Source: Acidobacteriota bacterium (GTDB lineage Bacteria > Acidobacteriota > Terriglobia > Terriglobales > Acidobacteriaceae). From it: a DNA stretch of 64,000 bases. Where the stretch lies: positions 186,001 to 250,000 of the forward strand of contig JAJXYY010000041.1 of assembly GCA_021780315.1 (NCBI GenBank). The letters are read 5' to 3'. Shown piece after piece: positions 35,289-43,940 of this stretch (within the stretch, counting starts at the first letter, position 1; every line of letters starts with the position of its first letter). The notes under the pieces are model-generated. The model was not told where the DNA came from and searched no databases. It saw only the letters and a program-made list of their open reading frames with translations. The position numbers were made by a program, and so were the translations under genes.

Positions 35289-36749
35289 TTAGAAGTCCAC
35301 GTGCATACGCAGGGCGCTCACCAGCACCGGCCCGCGGTCCTGGTTGTACCCAGGATGCGAAATATACTGCGTATCCAGCGCATAATAGACCCCCCGCCAG
35401 GTATGCACCGTGTAATACGCCTCTAAAATGTCCTCCCGCGCATAATTAAGCCGCCCATCCCCCAACAAAAAGCCCATTCCGCCTAATCGTAGATAATCCT
35501 GATGATCCCGCTTGATAGCATTCGTGACAAACGCCACCCCCACCTTGTCATTGGGCCGCGACCACCCGGAACCTGCATAATCACCGCCAAACTCAATGGT
35601 TTGATCAACTTCCGTATAGGCAAACGACTCATGCTGCCCCTCATTCCACCCAAATCGCCCGAACAGTCGAAACCGATCCGTCAACTCCTGCTCAAAATTC
35701 AAGCCAAAACCGTACTTCACCGCCCCCAAGTGCTCGTGCGCAACAATCGTTGGCGTAGCATCCGTACCCGCCAGATACGCCGCCACCGCCTCGCGGTAGG
35801 AGCCCATATGTGCATGGTTCACAAAGGCCAGCGTGCGCACAATCCCCTTGCGATCCGCGGCAACCAGCCTACCCAGCAGATTGTGTCGGAGTTCCACTTC
35901 ATAGTTTTGACCACTGGCCCGGCGCACGTTCCAGTCCAGATTGATGCCGTTTGCGACGGTCGGCATCAGCGCCAGCGCAGAGCGTGCAGTCCAATTTTTG
36001 TCGATATATTCGGTGACTACCCCATAGGTATAACCACGGGTGTCGGCGGCATAATCCCATGCCCCATTGTTGTCCACCGTCCAGTTGAGAAACTGCAGAT
36101 GACTGTCGCTGCCGATGCTGTTGGCATCAAGGTAGTCGGGCAACCCCATCTTGCCAACATGGAACTCCAGTCTCCGCTCCGGGGCCTTGGTGGAGAGAGA
36201 AAAAGGCATACGCGCTACATCGACAAGCGTGTTGCTAAGTCCAATTGTTTGATGTAGTTGAACGCGTGCAATGTATGGCGTGGAGCCGAGATTCGGATTG
36301 CGGACCACATCGAGATTGGTAAAGCCAGCCAGACCGAGAGCTTCGCTATCCCCTCGTCCACCAGCAGATTCAACATCCAGAATTAGATCGGTGCTGTTGC
36401 CTGGAGCACGACGTAGCAGCAACCCCATGTAAACCGTACCGATCAGCGAAGTCTTGTACTCGCCGCGACTCAAGAAGCTGTTCAGTCCCTGATAATCCGA
36501 GTGAAAGGGACCATGTCCCTGAAGGATGATATTTGCCTGTCCGGAAACGAGATAGCGCGAGGTGGTGGAATGGGGAAAGATGGTCGGCGACGCGCCCACC
36601 GCAGGCGCGGGTGATTCCGGCAAAGACGCACCTGTACGGATTGCGGAGAGTGCCATCTCCTGCGCGAACACACGGCCGCTGGTGCTTGCGCTCAGCGCAA
36701 CAAGCAGTGCAGCAAGCAGAATGCGTTCAGCAGAACGGATCAGGCACAT
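35289..36749 (-). CDS. Carbohydrate-selective porin, OprB family
   Basis: 486 residues. A signal peptide (SAERILLAALLVALSASTSGRVFAQ) precedes a barrel with OprB-family segments: RYLVSGQANIILQGHGPF, LTDRFRLFGRFGWNEGQHESFAYTEVDQTIEFGGDYAG, GWSRPNDKVGVAFVTNAI, and the C-terminal YNQDRGPVLVSALRMHVDF. OprB porins admit sugars; many acidobacterial copies sit next to metal-transport genes. ATG 36749 is chosen because the signal peptide starts there. The gene is divergent from the RcnR/CsoR-type regulator, whose operator lies 120 bases upstream, so metal-responsive control is possible. Confidence 0.85.
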   Translation of the reverse strand: MCLIRSAERILLAALLVALSASTSGRVFAQEMALSAIRTGASLPESPAPAVGASPTIFPHSTTSRYLVSGQANIILQGHGPFHSDYQGLNSFLSRGEYKTSLIGTVYMGLLLRRAPGNSTDLILDVESAGGRGDSEALGLAGFTNLDVVRNPNLGSTPYIARVQLHQTIGLSNTLVDVARMPFSLSTKAPERRLEFHVGKMGLPDYLDANSIGSDSHLQFLNWTVDNNGAWDYAADTRGYTYGVVTEYIDKNWTARSALALMPTVANGINLDWNVRRASGQNYEVELRHNLLGRLVAADRKGIVRTLAFVNHAHMGSYREAVAAYLAGTDATPTIVAHEHLGAVKYGFGLNFEQELTDRFRLFGRFGWNEGQHESFAYTEVDQTIEFGGDYAGSGWSRPNDKVGVAFVTNAIKRDHQDYLRLGGMGFLLGDGRLNYAREDILEAYYTVHTWRGVYYALDTQYISHPGYNQDRGPVLVSALRMHVDF

Positions 36750-36868
36750 CGAGTCAACAGTCTCCAGTAACGATATGAATAGAATGCGAATAGCCGGGAA
36801 GGACCGTGTTGCTTGTCGGCCGAAAGCAGCAAGTCGCAGCAAAGACGGCTGCGTGCGATAAGCGTAGT

Positions 36869-36885
36869 ATACCCCTGTAGGGTAT
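36869..36885. promoter_or_regulatory. CsoR/RcnR-type operator
   Basis: ATACCC-CTGTA-GGGTAT is a perfect six-base inverted repeat with G/C tracts flanked by A/T. This is the style of operator bound by CsoR/RcnR family repressors. It lies 12 bases before the regulator start codon, so autoregulation is expected. Confidence 0.7.
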
Positions 36886-36897
36886 CAGGAGGTCAAG

Positions 36898-37173
36898 TTG
36901 AGCAAAGAGATATCGCGGGAACGGGTAAAACTGCTGAATCGTGTGAAACGAATCCGCGGGCAGATGGATGCGGTTGAGCGTACGCTGGCCGAAGACCGCA
37001 ACTGCACCGATGTGTTGATGCTGCTGGCGGCGGTTCGCGGCGGCATCAACGGTCTGATGGCCGAGGTGCTGGAGGACCATATACGACTGCATCTGCTGCG
37101 GGACAGCACGGAACCGCTGACTCCAGATCTGGGCGAAGAGTTGATCGATTTAGTCCGTGCCTATTTGAAGTAG
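36898..37173 (+). CDS. Metal-sensitive repressor, CsoR/RcnR/FrmR family (DUF156)
   Basis: 91 residues, all-helical, no classical DNA-binding motif, as in the whole family. The N-terminus RVKLLNRVKRIRGQMDAVERTL and the ligand positions Cys36, His61 and His65 resemble the Cys-His-His set of RcnR (nickel/cobalt). CsoR (copper) would have a second Cys at position 65. The extra N-terminal His of RcnR is missing, and Ser rather than Pro at position 2 argues against FrmR. The TTG start is supported by AGGAGG five bases upstream. The operator at 36869-36885 overlaps its promoter region. No efflux pump is adjacent. Confidence 0.88.
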   Translation: MSKEISRERVKLLNRVKRIRGQMDAVERTLAEDRNCTDVLMLLAAVRGGINGLMAEVLEDHIRLHLLRDSTEPLTPDLGEELIDLVRAYLK

Positions 37174-37214
37174 TCGAGAGATGCCCGATCTTCCAAGACA
37201 GGGCCTTCCCTGGA

Positions 37215-37439
37215 TTATGAACTGCTCTTCGACCCAATGACGACCAACCCGACGCCCGCGATGAGGGAGATGGTGCTTAGGGCTGGAGAGATCGGCATGG
37301 TCTTCTGCTGCTCATGACTGATCTGAATCGGACCTACATCCACGTCTTTCTTTTCGTGGGAGAACGTAACGCCGCCAACCGCGAAGCCAACGACACCGAG
37401 CAGTATGAGGAGGATTCCAATTATTGTTGCGGGCTTCAT
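37215..37439 (-). CDS. Small membrane protein, DUF3185-like
   Basis: 74 residues with two membrane helices (IIGILLILLGVVGFAVGGVTF and LSTISLIAGVGLVVIG). Between them is the periplasmic stretch EKKDVDVGPIQISHEQQKTMPISP. The 'VDVGPIQ' loop between two helices is typical of a widespread small-protein family of unknown function in Acidobacteria and Proteobacteria. It is monocistronic, read towards the regulator gene. Confidence 0.75.
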   Translation of the reverse strand: MKPATIIGILLILLGVVGFAVGGVTFSHEKKDVDVGPIQISHEQQKTMPISPALSTISLIAGVGLVVIGSKSSS

Positions 37440-37596
37440 GGTGGACGGCCTGCTTCCTGGTTCAAGAATGTAATCAAAATTGTGATGCGCTGCTCGGTGG
37501 TAGAGATGTATTGATCGTCAGGTTGTTGTTGGCTTGATTTCAGGAGTAGTGGCGTAGTAATGTCAACCCACACGGGAAAGGAGGATGATCCAGCCT

Positions 37597-37650
37597 ATGA
37601 AAATTGACTGTAACTGTTGCATCAACGTACGTGAGGTGACTGAGGCTTAG
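37597..37650 (+). CDS. Cysteine-rich mini-ORF (17 codons)
   Basis: The frame encodes MKIDCNCCINVREVTEA. AGGAGG lies 13 bases upstream of ATG 37597. An in-frame ATG at 37585 directly abuts that site and would add four residues (MIQP). Three of the first eight residues are cysteine. It could be a leader peptide whose translation senses cysteine, sulphur or thiamine status, but this rests on sequence appearance alone. Confidence 0.3.
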   Translation: MKIDCNCCINVREVTEA

Positions 37651-37760
37651 AGCGTCCTTGCTCTAGTCCTGGCGATAGCTGGTACTTGTAACAAAAGCCC
37701 ACGCCGAGGCCCAAGTCCGAGTAGGGACGCCTCAGGTCAAACTCAACAGATCACCGCCAG

Positions 37761-37799
37761 ACGGCCAAAACTCATCCGCGAGTTTTGGCCGTTTGCGTT
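37761..37799 (+). terminator. Intrinsic terminator upstream of thiG
   Basis: ACGGCCAAAACTC (37761-37773) pairs perfectly with GAGTTTTGGCCGT (37780-37792). A short imperfect T-rich tail (TTGCGTTG) follows. It would end any transcript from the mini-ORF region before thiG, either constitutively or as an attenuator. Confidence 0.7.
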
Positions 37800-37830
37800 G
37801 TGTCGGGAAGACAGCTTTAGAATGGCAGGT

Positions 37831-38601
37831 ATGAAACCTCTCGTTATAGCTGGCAGGGCCTTTCAGTCGCGGCTGATCGTTGGAACCGGAAAGTATAAGG
37901 ACGGCGCAGAGACACAGGCTGCGATTGAAGCGTCAGGTGCAGAGATGGTGACAGTGGCTGTGCGCCGCGTGAACCTGGATCGATCGAGCGAATCGCTGCT
38001 GGACTTTATCGATCCGCAGCGATATTTCCTGCTGCCGAATACGGCTGGCTGCTATACGGCGGAGGAAGCCATCCGGGCTGCACGACTGGGGCGCGAAGTG
38101 GGCCTTTCGGACTGGGTGAAGATTGAAGTGATCGGAGATCTCCAGACGCTGTATCCCGATGTGCAGGCTACATTGGAGGCCACTCGCGTGCTGGTAAAAG
38201 AAGGGTTTACCGTACTGCCCTATACGTCTGATGACATTGTGTTTGCGAAGCGGTTGATCGATGTCGGAGCGGCAGCGGTGATGCCATTAGGTGCGCCAAT
38301 TGGAACGGGCGCGGGAATCACGAATCTGCATCATCTGAGGATGATGCGAGAATTGATCACCGAGGTTCCGTTGATCGTGGACGCGGGATTGGGAACGGCT
38401 TCCGACGCAGCCTTGGCAATGGAGCTAGGATTCGATGCCGTGTTGCTCAATACGGCCATTGCTGGTTCTAGGGATCCGATCATGATGGCTGAGGCGATGC
38501 AGCATGCGGTGCTGGCGGGGCGACAGGCATTTCTCGCTGGGCGGATGCCTCGCAAGCTGTATGCGACGGCCAGTTCGCCGATGGAAGGGATTTCGCGCTA
38601 A
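37831..38601 (+). CDS. thiG: Thiazole synthase
   Basis: 256 residues. It forms the thiazole phosphate of thiamine from deoxyxylulose phosphate, dehydroglycine and ThiS-thiocarboxylate (cytoplasm). The TIM-barrel family motifs are [34 protein letters not shown] and [10 protein letters not shown] with the Schiff-base Lys97. [13 protein letters not shown] and [35 protein letters not shown] complete the barrel. ATG 37831 gives the standard N-terminus; ATG 37822 is possible. None of thiS, thiF, thiH or thiO is adjacent, which is unusual, so they must be elsewhere. Confidence 0.95.
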   Translation: MKPLVIAGRAFQSRLIVGTGKYKDGAETQAAIEASGAEMVTVAVRRVNLDRSSESLLDFIDPQRYFLLPNTAGCYTAEEAIRAARLGREVGLSDWVKIEVIGDLQTLYPDVQATLEATRVLVKEGFTVLPYTSDDIVFAKRLIDVGAAAVMPLGAPIGTGAGITNLHHLRMMRELITEVPLIVDAGLGTASDAALAMELGFDAVLLNTAIAGSRDPIMMAEAMQHAVLAGRQAFLAGRMPRKLYATASSPMEGISR

Positions 38602-38669
38602 CCAGCCCTCGATAAGCGGTGACCAAAGAAGCTGTCCGATGCAGGCTCAGGATGCAGTAAACTTCGGCC

Positions 38670-39179
38670 ATGCGGGTGTTCGGGATCGATTGTGGCACGG
38701 AGTTTACTGGCTATGGAGTGGTAGAGACGGATTCGAAGTCGCGTCTGCCTCGATTGGTGCATCGTGCCGCCGGGACCATCCGGCTCAACAAAAAAGACAA
38801 GACTCCGCAACGGCTGGCGCAAGTATATGCAGAGCTCGTGGCGTTGATTACATTGCACGAGCCCGATAGCGTTGCCATCGAAGAAGTATTTTTTTCTGCG
38901 AATGCAAAGTCTGCCTTGAAGCTGGGACAGGTTCGTGGGGTGGCGATGTTGGCGGCTGCGACATGCGGGATGTCGGTGGCCGAGTATGCTCCCCTGTCGA
39001 TCAAGAGTTCGGTGGTGGGGTACGGGCTGGCGGCCAAGGAGCAGGTGCAGTTTATGGTCATGCGTCTGCTGGAACTGGAGCAGGCCCCGGATTCGCCGGA
39101 TGCTGCGGATGCGCTGGCGATTGCGATCTGCCATATTCATACTGCGCAGACACTGGAATCGCAGGGAGTTCGACGGTGA
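38670..39179 (+). CDS. ruvC: Holliday junction resolvase RuvC
   Basis: 169 residues, full length. It cleaves Holliday junctions with RuvAB. RNase H-like fold with catalytic acids: Asp7 in GIDCGTEFTGYG, Glu71/72 in AIEEVFFS, and Asp144/Asp147 in DSPDAADALAIAICH. The basic middle region SANAKSALKLGQVRGVAML is conserved. ruvA and ruvB are not adjacent. Its stop overlaps the start of the next gene by one base (TGATG). Confidence 0.96.
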   Translation: MRVFGIDCGTEFTGYGVVETDSKSRLPRLVHRAAGTIRLNKKDKTPQRLAQVYAELVALITLHEPDSVAIEEVFFSANAKSALKLGQVRGVAMLAAATCGMSVAEYAPLSIKSSVVGYGLAAKEQVQFMVMRLLELEQAPDSPDAADALAIAICHIHTAQTLESQGVRR

Positions 39180-39892
39180 TGGTGGCTTGGCACACGGTCC
39201 GTCTAGGGGTGGTCTTACTCCTGCTGGCCGGAATTCCGACTGCACGATCACAGTCGTCCGCACCTTCCGGCAAAGTTGCGATGATTTCGTTTACGTTTGA
39301 GCGGTCTGGCTTGGCCGTGCCCCGGTTCGAGATAACTGTGAACGAGGATGGCGTGGGAACGTATCAGGCCGATGAGACGGAGAAGCATGTGACTCAGCAG
39401 GCGAATATGCCGTCCACAGCGATGGGGATAGTCAAGCATATCGAACGTCCGATGATGTTGAGCATGGGTATGACGGAGAAGATCTTCAAAGCTGCTCGAA
39501 GTCTTAAGCGATTCAACACGACCTGTGCTTCGAAGGCAAAAAATATCGCCGATACCGGTACAAAGACTTTGACCTATACCGGTGTGGATGGGACAGGCAG
39601 TTGCACCTACAACTACTCCGAAGACAAGAACGTGATCTTGTTGACGGGATGGTTTCAAGGGATTGCGTTCACGATGGACGAAGGCCGGAAGCTGGACTAT
39701 TTGCATCGCTATGATCGTCTGGGACTGGATGCCGAGATGCAGTTGCTGGTTCAGGCGATTGAGGAAAAGAATGCCTTGGAGTTGAGGAATATCTCGTCCA
39801 CCCTGACTTCGATTGTCCGCGACACGGATCTGATGCAACGGGTCCGCGTACGAGCATCTGCACTGTTGGGGCAGGCTGCCGATAATCGATGA
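39179..39892 (+). CDS. Secreted protein of unknown function, coupled to ruvC
   Basis: 237 residues; family not recognised. A signal peptide (HTVRLGVVLLLLAGIPTARSQ) is followed by a beta-rich domain (MISFTFERSGLAVPRFEITVNEDGVGTYQAD) and a helical C-terminal part (LDAEMQLLVQAIEEKNALELRNISSTLTSI). Two cysteines (in TTCASK and GSCTYNY) could form a disulphide. ATG 39179 overlaps the ruvC stop. Its own stop overlaps the upstream ATG (39889) of the next frame, so the three genes are probably co-translated. Confidence 0.75.
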   Translation: MVAWHTVRLGVVLLLLAGIPTARSQSSAPSGKVAMISFTFERSGLAVPRFEITVNEDGVGTYQADETEKHVTQQANMPSTAMGIVKHIERPMMLSMGMTEKIFKAARSLKRFNTTCASKAKNIADTGTKTLTYTGVDGTGSCTYNYSEDKNVILLTGWFQGIAFTMDEGRKLDYLHRYDRLGLDAEMQLLVQAIEEKNALELRNISSTLTSIVRDTDLMQRVRVRASALLGQAADNR

Positions 39893-39948
39893 ACCAGTCT
39901 GCTCTAGCCAGCGTCCAAGCATGGTGGAGTATTGTTGAGGGGGCTTTG

Positions 39949-41571
39949 ATGGCAAGATGGATGGGGTGGGTGTGGGTTGTTGCGGGTCTGATGGTGTTCA
40001 GTGAGAGTACTGGGTTGTATGCCGATCCCGCACCTCCGATCCGTGCGGCACGTCTAACGTATCTACAGGGCGGGGTGACGGTCGAGCAAGCCGACAACAC
40101 CGGTAGCGATGCCGCAGTGCTGAATATGCCACTATCGGGCGGAGTGCGCGTGACTACTGCGGAGAGCGGTGAGGCAGAGGTTGAGTTTGAGGATGGCAGC
40201 CTGGTGCGCCTGACACCCAACAGTTCGCTGGAGTTGACGAAGCTGAGTGTGGATAGCAGTGGAACGTATCAGACAGAGATGTCGTTGCTGAGCGGATTGG
40301 CGTATGCGGAACTGCGGGCAGCAACGCAATATGTCTACCAGCTGGATGCCGGTGGGGATGTGATCACGCCGGTGCAGAACGCTACGGTACGGATCACCAT
40401 GGATGAGCCGCCGGCCCGGATAGCGGCGCTGGATGGATCAGTGAATGTGGAGCGAACGGACCTGCAAGGTGGGTATCGGACAAGTTTGCGCGCTGGGGAG
40501 ACGTTGCAAAGCGATGCCACGGACGGGACGCGCTATTTTCTGCGAATGGAGATTGCTGAGGACTCCTGGGATGCGTGGAATCAGGAGCGTGATCAGGCGG
40601 CGTTGGATGCCTCGGCTTCCAGGACGGGGGCGCGGGATGGGTATGCGGGGGGGCAGGGGTATGGGTGGTCGGATCTGGATGCGAATGGCAGTTGGTATGA
40701 GGTGCCGGGGCAGGGGGAGGTTTGGCAGCCGAGTGTGGCACAGGATGCGACGTTCGATCCGTATGGATATGGGAGCTGGGTTTGGTACCCGGGTGCCGGG
40801 TATGTGTGGGCTTCGGGGTATAGCTGGGGGTGGACTCCGTTCCGTTGTGGTAGCTGGTCGTACTGGGGTGGCTTTGGCTGGGGATGGGCTCCGGGAGTTG
40901 GCTGTGGGTATGGCGGCTGGGCGTTGGGTGGCAGCGGTTTTGGTGGGAGCTATGTCGTGAATGTGTCACAGCCGCCTTCGGGGTATCACTTCCTGCCATT
41001 GCCGGGATATGGGTCGGGAGGCGAGCCGGGGCATGTACATCCGATTGTGGTGGTGCGGCCTGGGCGTGGGCCTAACCAGCCGACTACGGTACGGCGTGAC
41101 GGGCCGGTGATAATTGCCGGGCGACCCGTGCGGCCGTTGGCGCCGTTGGGAACGGGTGAGGTAGAGCGTAACGCTTCGGCCGTGGGAGCAGGGCTGCGAC
41201 GGGACTTTCCGGTGGACCAGACGACCCGCAAGCCGGTGATGGGTGTTGTCCAGCCGGTGAGCCGAGCGGGTTCTGGCGGAGGGGCTGGAGCGGTTGTGGG
41301 AGCGAGAGTTCCTGGCGTGGTGGATCGTGCAGGACAGGCTGCTGCGGCTACGCGTGAGGAAAGTAGTACGGGGGTGAGTCCGCGGCCTGCACCGCAACTA
41401 CAGGCCGCTCCGCGGTATTCCCCGGCGCCGGAACGTCCGGGCGCAGAGTCCCGAGCACCACAGTATTCCTCCCCGCGCTACTCGTCTCCACCGCCGACTG
41501 CTGCTCCTCGTCCGGCACCGAGTACTCCCAGCACGCCAGCAGCGGCAGCAGCAGCTCCGAAGGCTAAGTGA
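39949..41571 (+). CDS. Secreted FecR-domain protein with aromatic/glycine-rich DUF6600-like region
   Basis: 540 residues. A signal peptide (ARWMGWVWVVAGLMVFSESTGLYA) precedes a FecR-like domain at about residues 30-190 (ARLTYLQGGVTVEQ, VTTAESGEAEVEFEDGSLVRLTPNSSLEL). A Trp/Gly/Tyr-rich segment follows (WYEVPGQGEVWQPS, YGYGSWVWYPGAGYVW, GWTPFRCGSW), the DUF6600 pattern. The C-terminal third is Pro/Ala/Arg-rich and disordered. No sigma factor or TonB receptor is adjacent, so it is not a classical FecR anti-sigma protein; a cell-envelope role is likely. ATG 39949 has GAGGGGG eight bases upstream. ATG 39889, overlapping the previous stop, would add 20 residues. Confidence 0.8.
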   Translation: MARWMGWVWVVAGLMVFSESTGLYADPAPPIRAARLTYLQGGVTVEQADNTGSDAAVLNMPLSGGVRVTTAESGEAEVEFEDGSLVRLTPNSSLELTKLSVDSSGTYQTEMSLLSGLAYAELRAATQYVYQLDAGGDVITPVQNATVRITMDEPPARIAALDGSVNVERTDLQGGYRTSLRAGETLQSDATDGTRYFLRMEIAEDSWDAWNQERDQAALDASASRTGARDGYAGGQGYGWSDLDANGSWYEVPGQGEVWQPSVAQDATFDPYGYGSWVWYPGAGYVWASGYSWGWTPFRCGSWSYWGGFGWGWAPGVGCGYGGWALGGSGFGGSYVVNVSQPPSGYHFLPLPGYGSGGEPGHVHPIVVVRPGRGPNQPTTVRRDGPVIIAGRPVRPLAPLGTGEVERNASAVGAGLRRDFPVDQTTRKPVMGVVQPVSRAGSGGGAGAVVGARVPGVVDRAGQAAAATREESSTGVSPRPAPQLQAAPRYSPAPERPGAESRAPQYSSPRYSSPPPTAAPRPAPSTPSTPAAAAAAPKAK

Positions 41572-41592
41572 GGGTTCGGTGGATGGCAGCGG

Positions 41593-42402
41593 CTAGGTGA
41601 TCTGGACTGGTGCAAGCGCACGGTATAGCTCGGCCATCGACTCCAACGGGAGGGCTTCGGCGCGGGCGAGGGCAGGGATGGAGGCTGGCCAGGAAGCTGT
41701 GAGAACCTCGGGCGGGAAGCCGGCTGCACGGAGGTTGTTCTGGAGGGTTTTGCGCTTCTGGGCGAAGCACTGGTGGAGGAAGGTATCGAAGCCCCGGGCA
41801 TCGACGCCGAGTTCTTGAAATCGTGGTGCGAACTCCATGCGGATGACGGTGGAGTGGACATCGGGTGGGGGGGAGAAGGCGGATGGGGGCAGGGTGAAGA
41901 GGTTGGCGACCTGGGCGTTCATCTGGGCGGTGGCGGAGAGCAGGCCATAGTCGCGAACTCCGGGCGCGGCGGAGACACGGTCGGCGACTTCGCGCTGCAT
42001 CATGAGGACGGCGCGGGTGAGGAGGCCCTGTGCGCCGGCTTGGAATAGCTTGAGCAGGATGTCCGAGGTGATGTAGTAGGGGAGGTTGCCGATGATGTCG
42101 GCGGTCTCTCCGGGAGGAATCAGCGTGCTGAAGTCGGCTTTGAGCACGTCGATCGGTACGATCTGGACATGAGGCTGGTCGCGGAAGCGGAAGGTGAGTT
42201 CGGCGGCGAGGGAGGGGTCGAGTTCCAGCGCGATGAGTTTTTGTGCGCGGTTGGCGAGGATATCGGTGATGGCTCCGTGGCCGGGACCGATCTCGATGAC
42301 GGTGCGCTGGGAGAGGTCGCCGAGGGCGTCCGCGATGGCGTGACGGGCGGCGTCGTCGACTAGAAAGTTCTGACCGAGTTTCGGCTTGTGCTTCGGATGC
42401 AT
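41593..42402 (-). CDS. rsmA: 16S rRNA dimethyladenosine transferase
   Basis: 269 residues. It dimethylates A1518 and A1519 of 16S rRNA (E. coli numbering). Start region KPKLGQNFLVDD; SAM site IEIGPGHGAITD; catalytic NLPYYITSDIL; later PPPDVHSTVIRM and FAQKRKTLQNNL are standard for RsmA/KsgA. ATG 42402 is chosen at the family start; the frame stays open upstream but is not coding. It is divergent from glgA. Confidence 0.96.
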   Translation of the reverse strand: MHPKHKPKLGQNFLVDDAARHAIADALGDLSQRTVIEIGPGHGAITDILANRAQKLIALELDPSLAAELTFRFRDQPHVQIVPIDVLKADFSTLIPPGETADIIGNLPYYITSDILLKLFQAGAQGLLTRAVLMMQREVADRVSAAPGVRDYGLLSATAQMNAQVANLFTLPPSAFSPPPDVHSTVIRMEFAPRFQELGVDARGFDTFLHQCFAQKRKTLQNNLRAAGFPPEVLTASWPASIPALARAEALPLESMAELYRALAPVQIT

Positions 42403-42464
42403 CCAATGACCTGCTGACTTGTATAGACTAACGTTTTGTTGATGGAAGGAAGAGGACGACGGAC

Positions 42465-43913
42465 ATGGATATTGTATTTGCAGCATCGGAGTGTACCCCC
42501 TGGGCCAAGACGGGCGGGCTGGCGGACGTAGTGGGTGCCTTGCCGCGGGCACTGGCCAAGCTGGGGCATACGGTGAGCGTGTTTCTGCCGTACTACCGGC
42601 AGGTGGCGAAGGCAGTGCCGGATGCGGCAGTGGTGCTGCCGAGCATCACGATTCCGTTTCCTTCGTACAACCGATTTGTGCGGATACTGGATGGCGGGCT
42701 GATTCTGGGGGTACAGCATTACTTTGTCGATTGCCCGGAGTTGTTTGATCGGGAGAGTTTTTATGCAACGCCGGCAGGGGATTATGCGGATAATGCTGAG
42801 CGGTTCGGACTGTTCAGCCGGGCGGTGATCGAGGCTACCAAGGTTCTGGGCGTTCCGGATGTATTCCATGTGCATGACTGGCAGGCGGCGATGATTGCGG
42901 TGCTGCTGCGTTCGGTGTACTTCTTCGATCCGGTGTTTCGGCGGGTTCCGGTGGTGTTGTCGATTCATAATGCGGGGTATCAGGGTTGGTTTCCGCCGCA
43001 GACGATGGAGACGCTGCTGCTGCCTTGGGACATGTTTACGTACCAGAAGCTGGAGCAGAACGACACGCTGAACTTCCTGAAGGGCGGGATTGTGTATGCC
43101 GACGCGCTGACGACGGTGAGCCAGAAGTATGCGCAGGAGATCCAGACGGGGGAGTTTGGCAATGGACTGGACTCGCTGCTGCGACAGCGGAGCGGGGACC
43201 TGTTCGGGATATTGAATGGGGTGGACTACGACGAGTGGGATCCGGCGGTGGATCCGCACATATCGGCGCACTACACGGTGGACAAGCTGGATGGAAAGAG
43301 TGAGTGCCGACGCGACCTGCTGCATGCCTTTGGGCTGGAGGGTGTGGGTGAGGAGACGGCGGTGATTGGGGTGGTGTCGCGGTTTGCGACGCAGAAGGGG
43401 TTCGACTTTATCGTTGCGATCATGGACCGGCTGGTACGGGAGGACATGGTGCTGGTGATGCTGGGCAACGGCGAGGAGTACTACGAGCGGCTGCTGACGG
43501 AGATGGCGGCGCGGTATCCGGGCAAGGTGCGGGTGCAGGTGAAGTACGACAACGTGATTGCACACAAGATCGAGGCGGGTTCGGACATGTTCCTGATGCC
43601 GTCGCGGTATGAGCCTTGCGGTTTGAACCAGATCTACAGCTTGAAGTACGGGACGATTCCGATCGTTCGGGCTACGGGCGGGCTGGACGATACGATTGAC
43701 GAGCAGCCGTTCGGTGGCGGGAATGGGTTCAAGTTCTGGGGGTACGATCCGAAGTCGCTGATGGATGCGATTGGGCGAGCCCTGGGGACGTTCCAGAACA
43801 AGGACGAGTGGACGCGGATGATGCGGCGAGGGATGGCTCAGGACTTCTCCTGGGAGAAGCCCGCGCACGAGTATGTGCGGGTATACGAACGCGTGATTGA
43901 GAACCGGAGTTAG
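42465..43913 (+). CDS. glgA: Glycogen synthase (ADP-glucose type, GT5)
   Basis: 482 residues. It extends alpha-1,4-glucan from ADP-glucose. N-terminal IVFAASECTPWAKTGGLADVVGALPRAL includes the ADP-glucose-binding KTGGL (Lys15). FHVHDWQAAMI, LSIHNAGYQGWF, GILNGVDYDEWDP and the C-terminal MPSRYEPCGLNQIYSLKYGTIPIVRATGGLDDT are all intact. RBS GGAAGAGGA lies upstream of ATG 42465. No other glycogen genes are adjacent. Confidence 0.97.
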   Translation: MDIVFAASECTPWAKTGGLADVVGALPRALAKLGHTVSVFLPYYRQVAKAVPDAAVVLPSITIPFPSYNRFVRILDGGLILGVQHYFVDCPELFDRESFYATPAGDYADNAERFGLFSRAVIEATKVLGVPDVFHVHDWQAAMIAVLLRSVYFFDPVFRRVPVVLSIHNAGYQGWFPPQTMETLLLPWDMFTYQKLEQNDTLNFLKGGIVYADALTTVSQKYAQEIQTGEFGNGLDSLLRQRSGDLFGILNGVDYDEWDPAVDPHISAHYTVDKLDGKSECRRDLLHAFGLEGVGEETAVIGVVSRFATQKGFDFIVAIMDRLVREDMVLVMLGNGEEYYERLLTEMAARYPGKVRVQVKYDNVIAHKIEAGSDMFLMPSRYEPCGLNQIYSLKYGTIPIVRATGGLDDTIDEQPFGGGNGFKFWGYDPKSLMDAIGRALGTFQNKDEWTRMMRRGMAQDFSWEKPAHEYVRVYERVIENRS

Positions 43914-43940
43914 CATATCCCCCCTCTGGGTGTTTTGTGT

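Larger units (their letters stand above)
37440..37830 (+). ncRNA. Candidate structured leader or small RNA upstream of thiG
   Basis: A 391-base gap. From about 37575 onward it is dense in structure. It holds an AGGAGG-led mini-ORF (37597-37650), a hairpin TAGAGC/GCTCTA (37648-37665) that contains the mini-ORF stop, a hairpin GAGGC/GCCTC (37706-37733), and a 13-pair terminator (37761-37799). There is no TPP-riboswitch core, although thiG follows. It could be an independent sRNA gene or an attenuating leader. Confidence 0.35.

Noticed and set aside
37600..37830. TPP riboswitch before thiG
   Set aside because: The conserved core elements (CTGAGA and ACCTGA-type strands in the right order) are not present.
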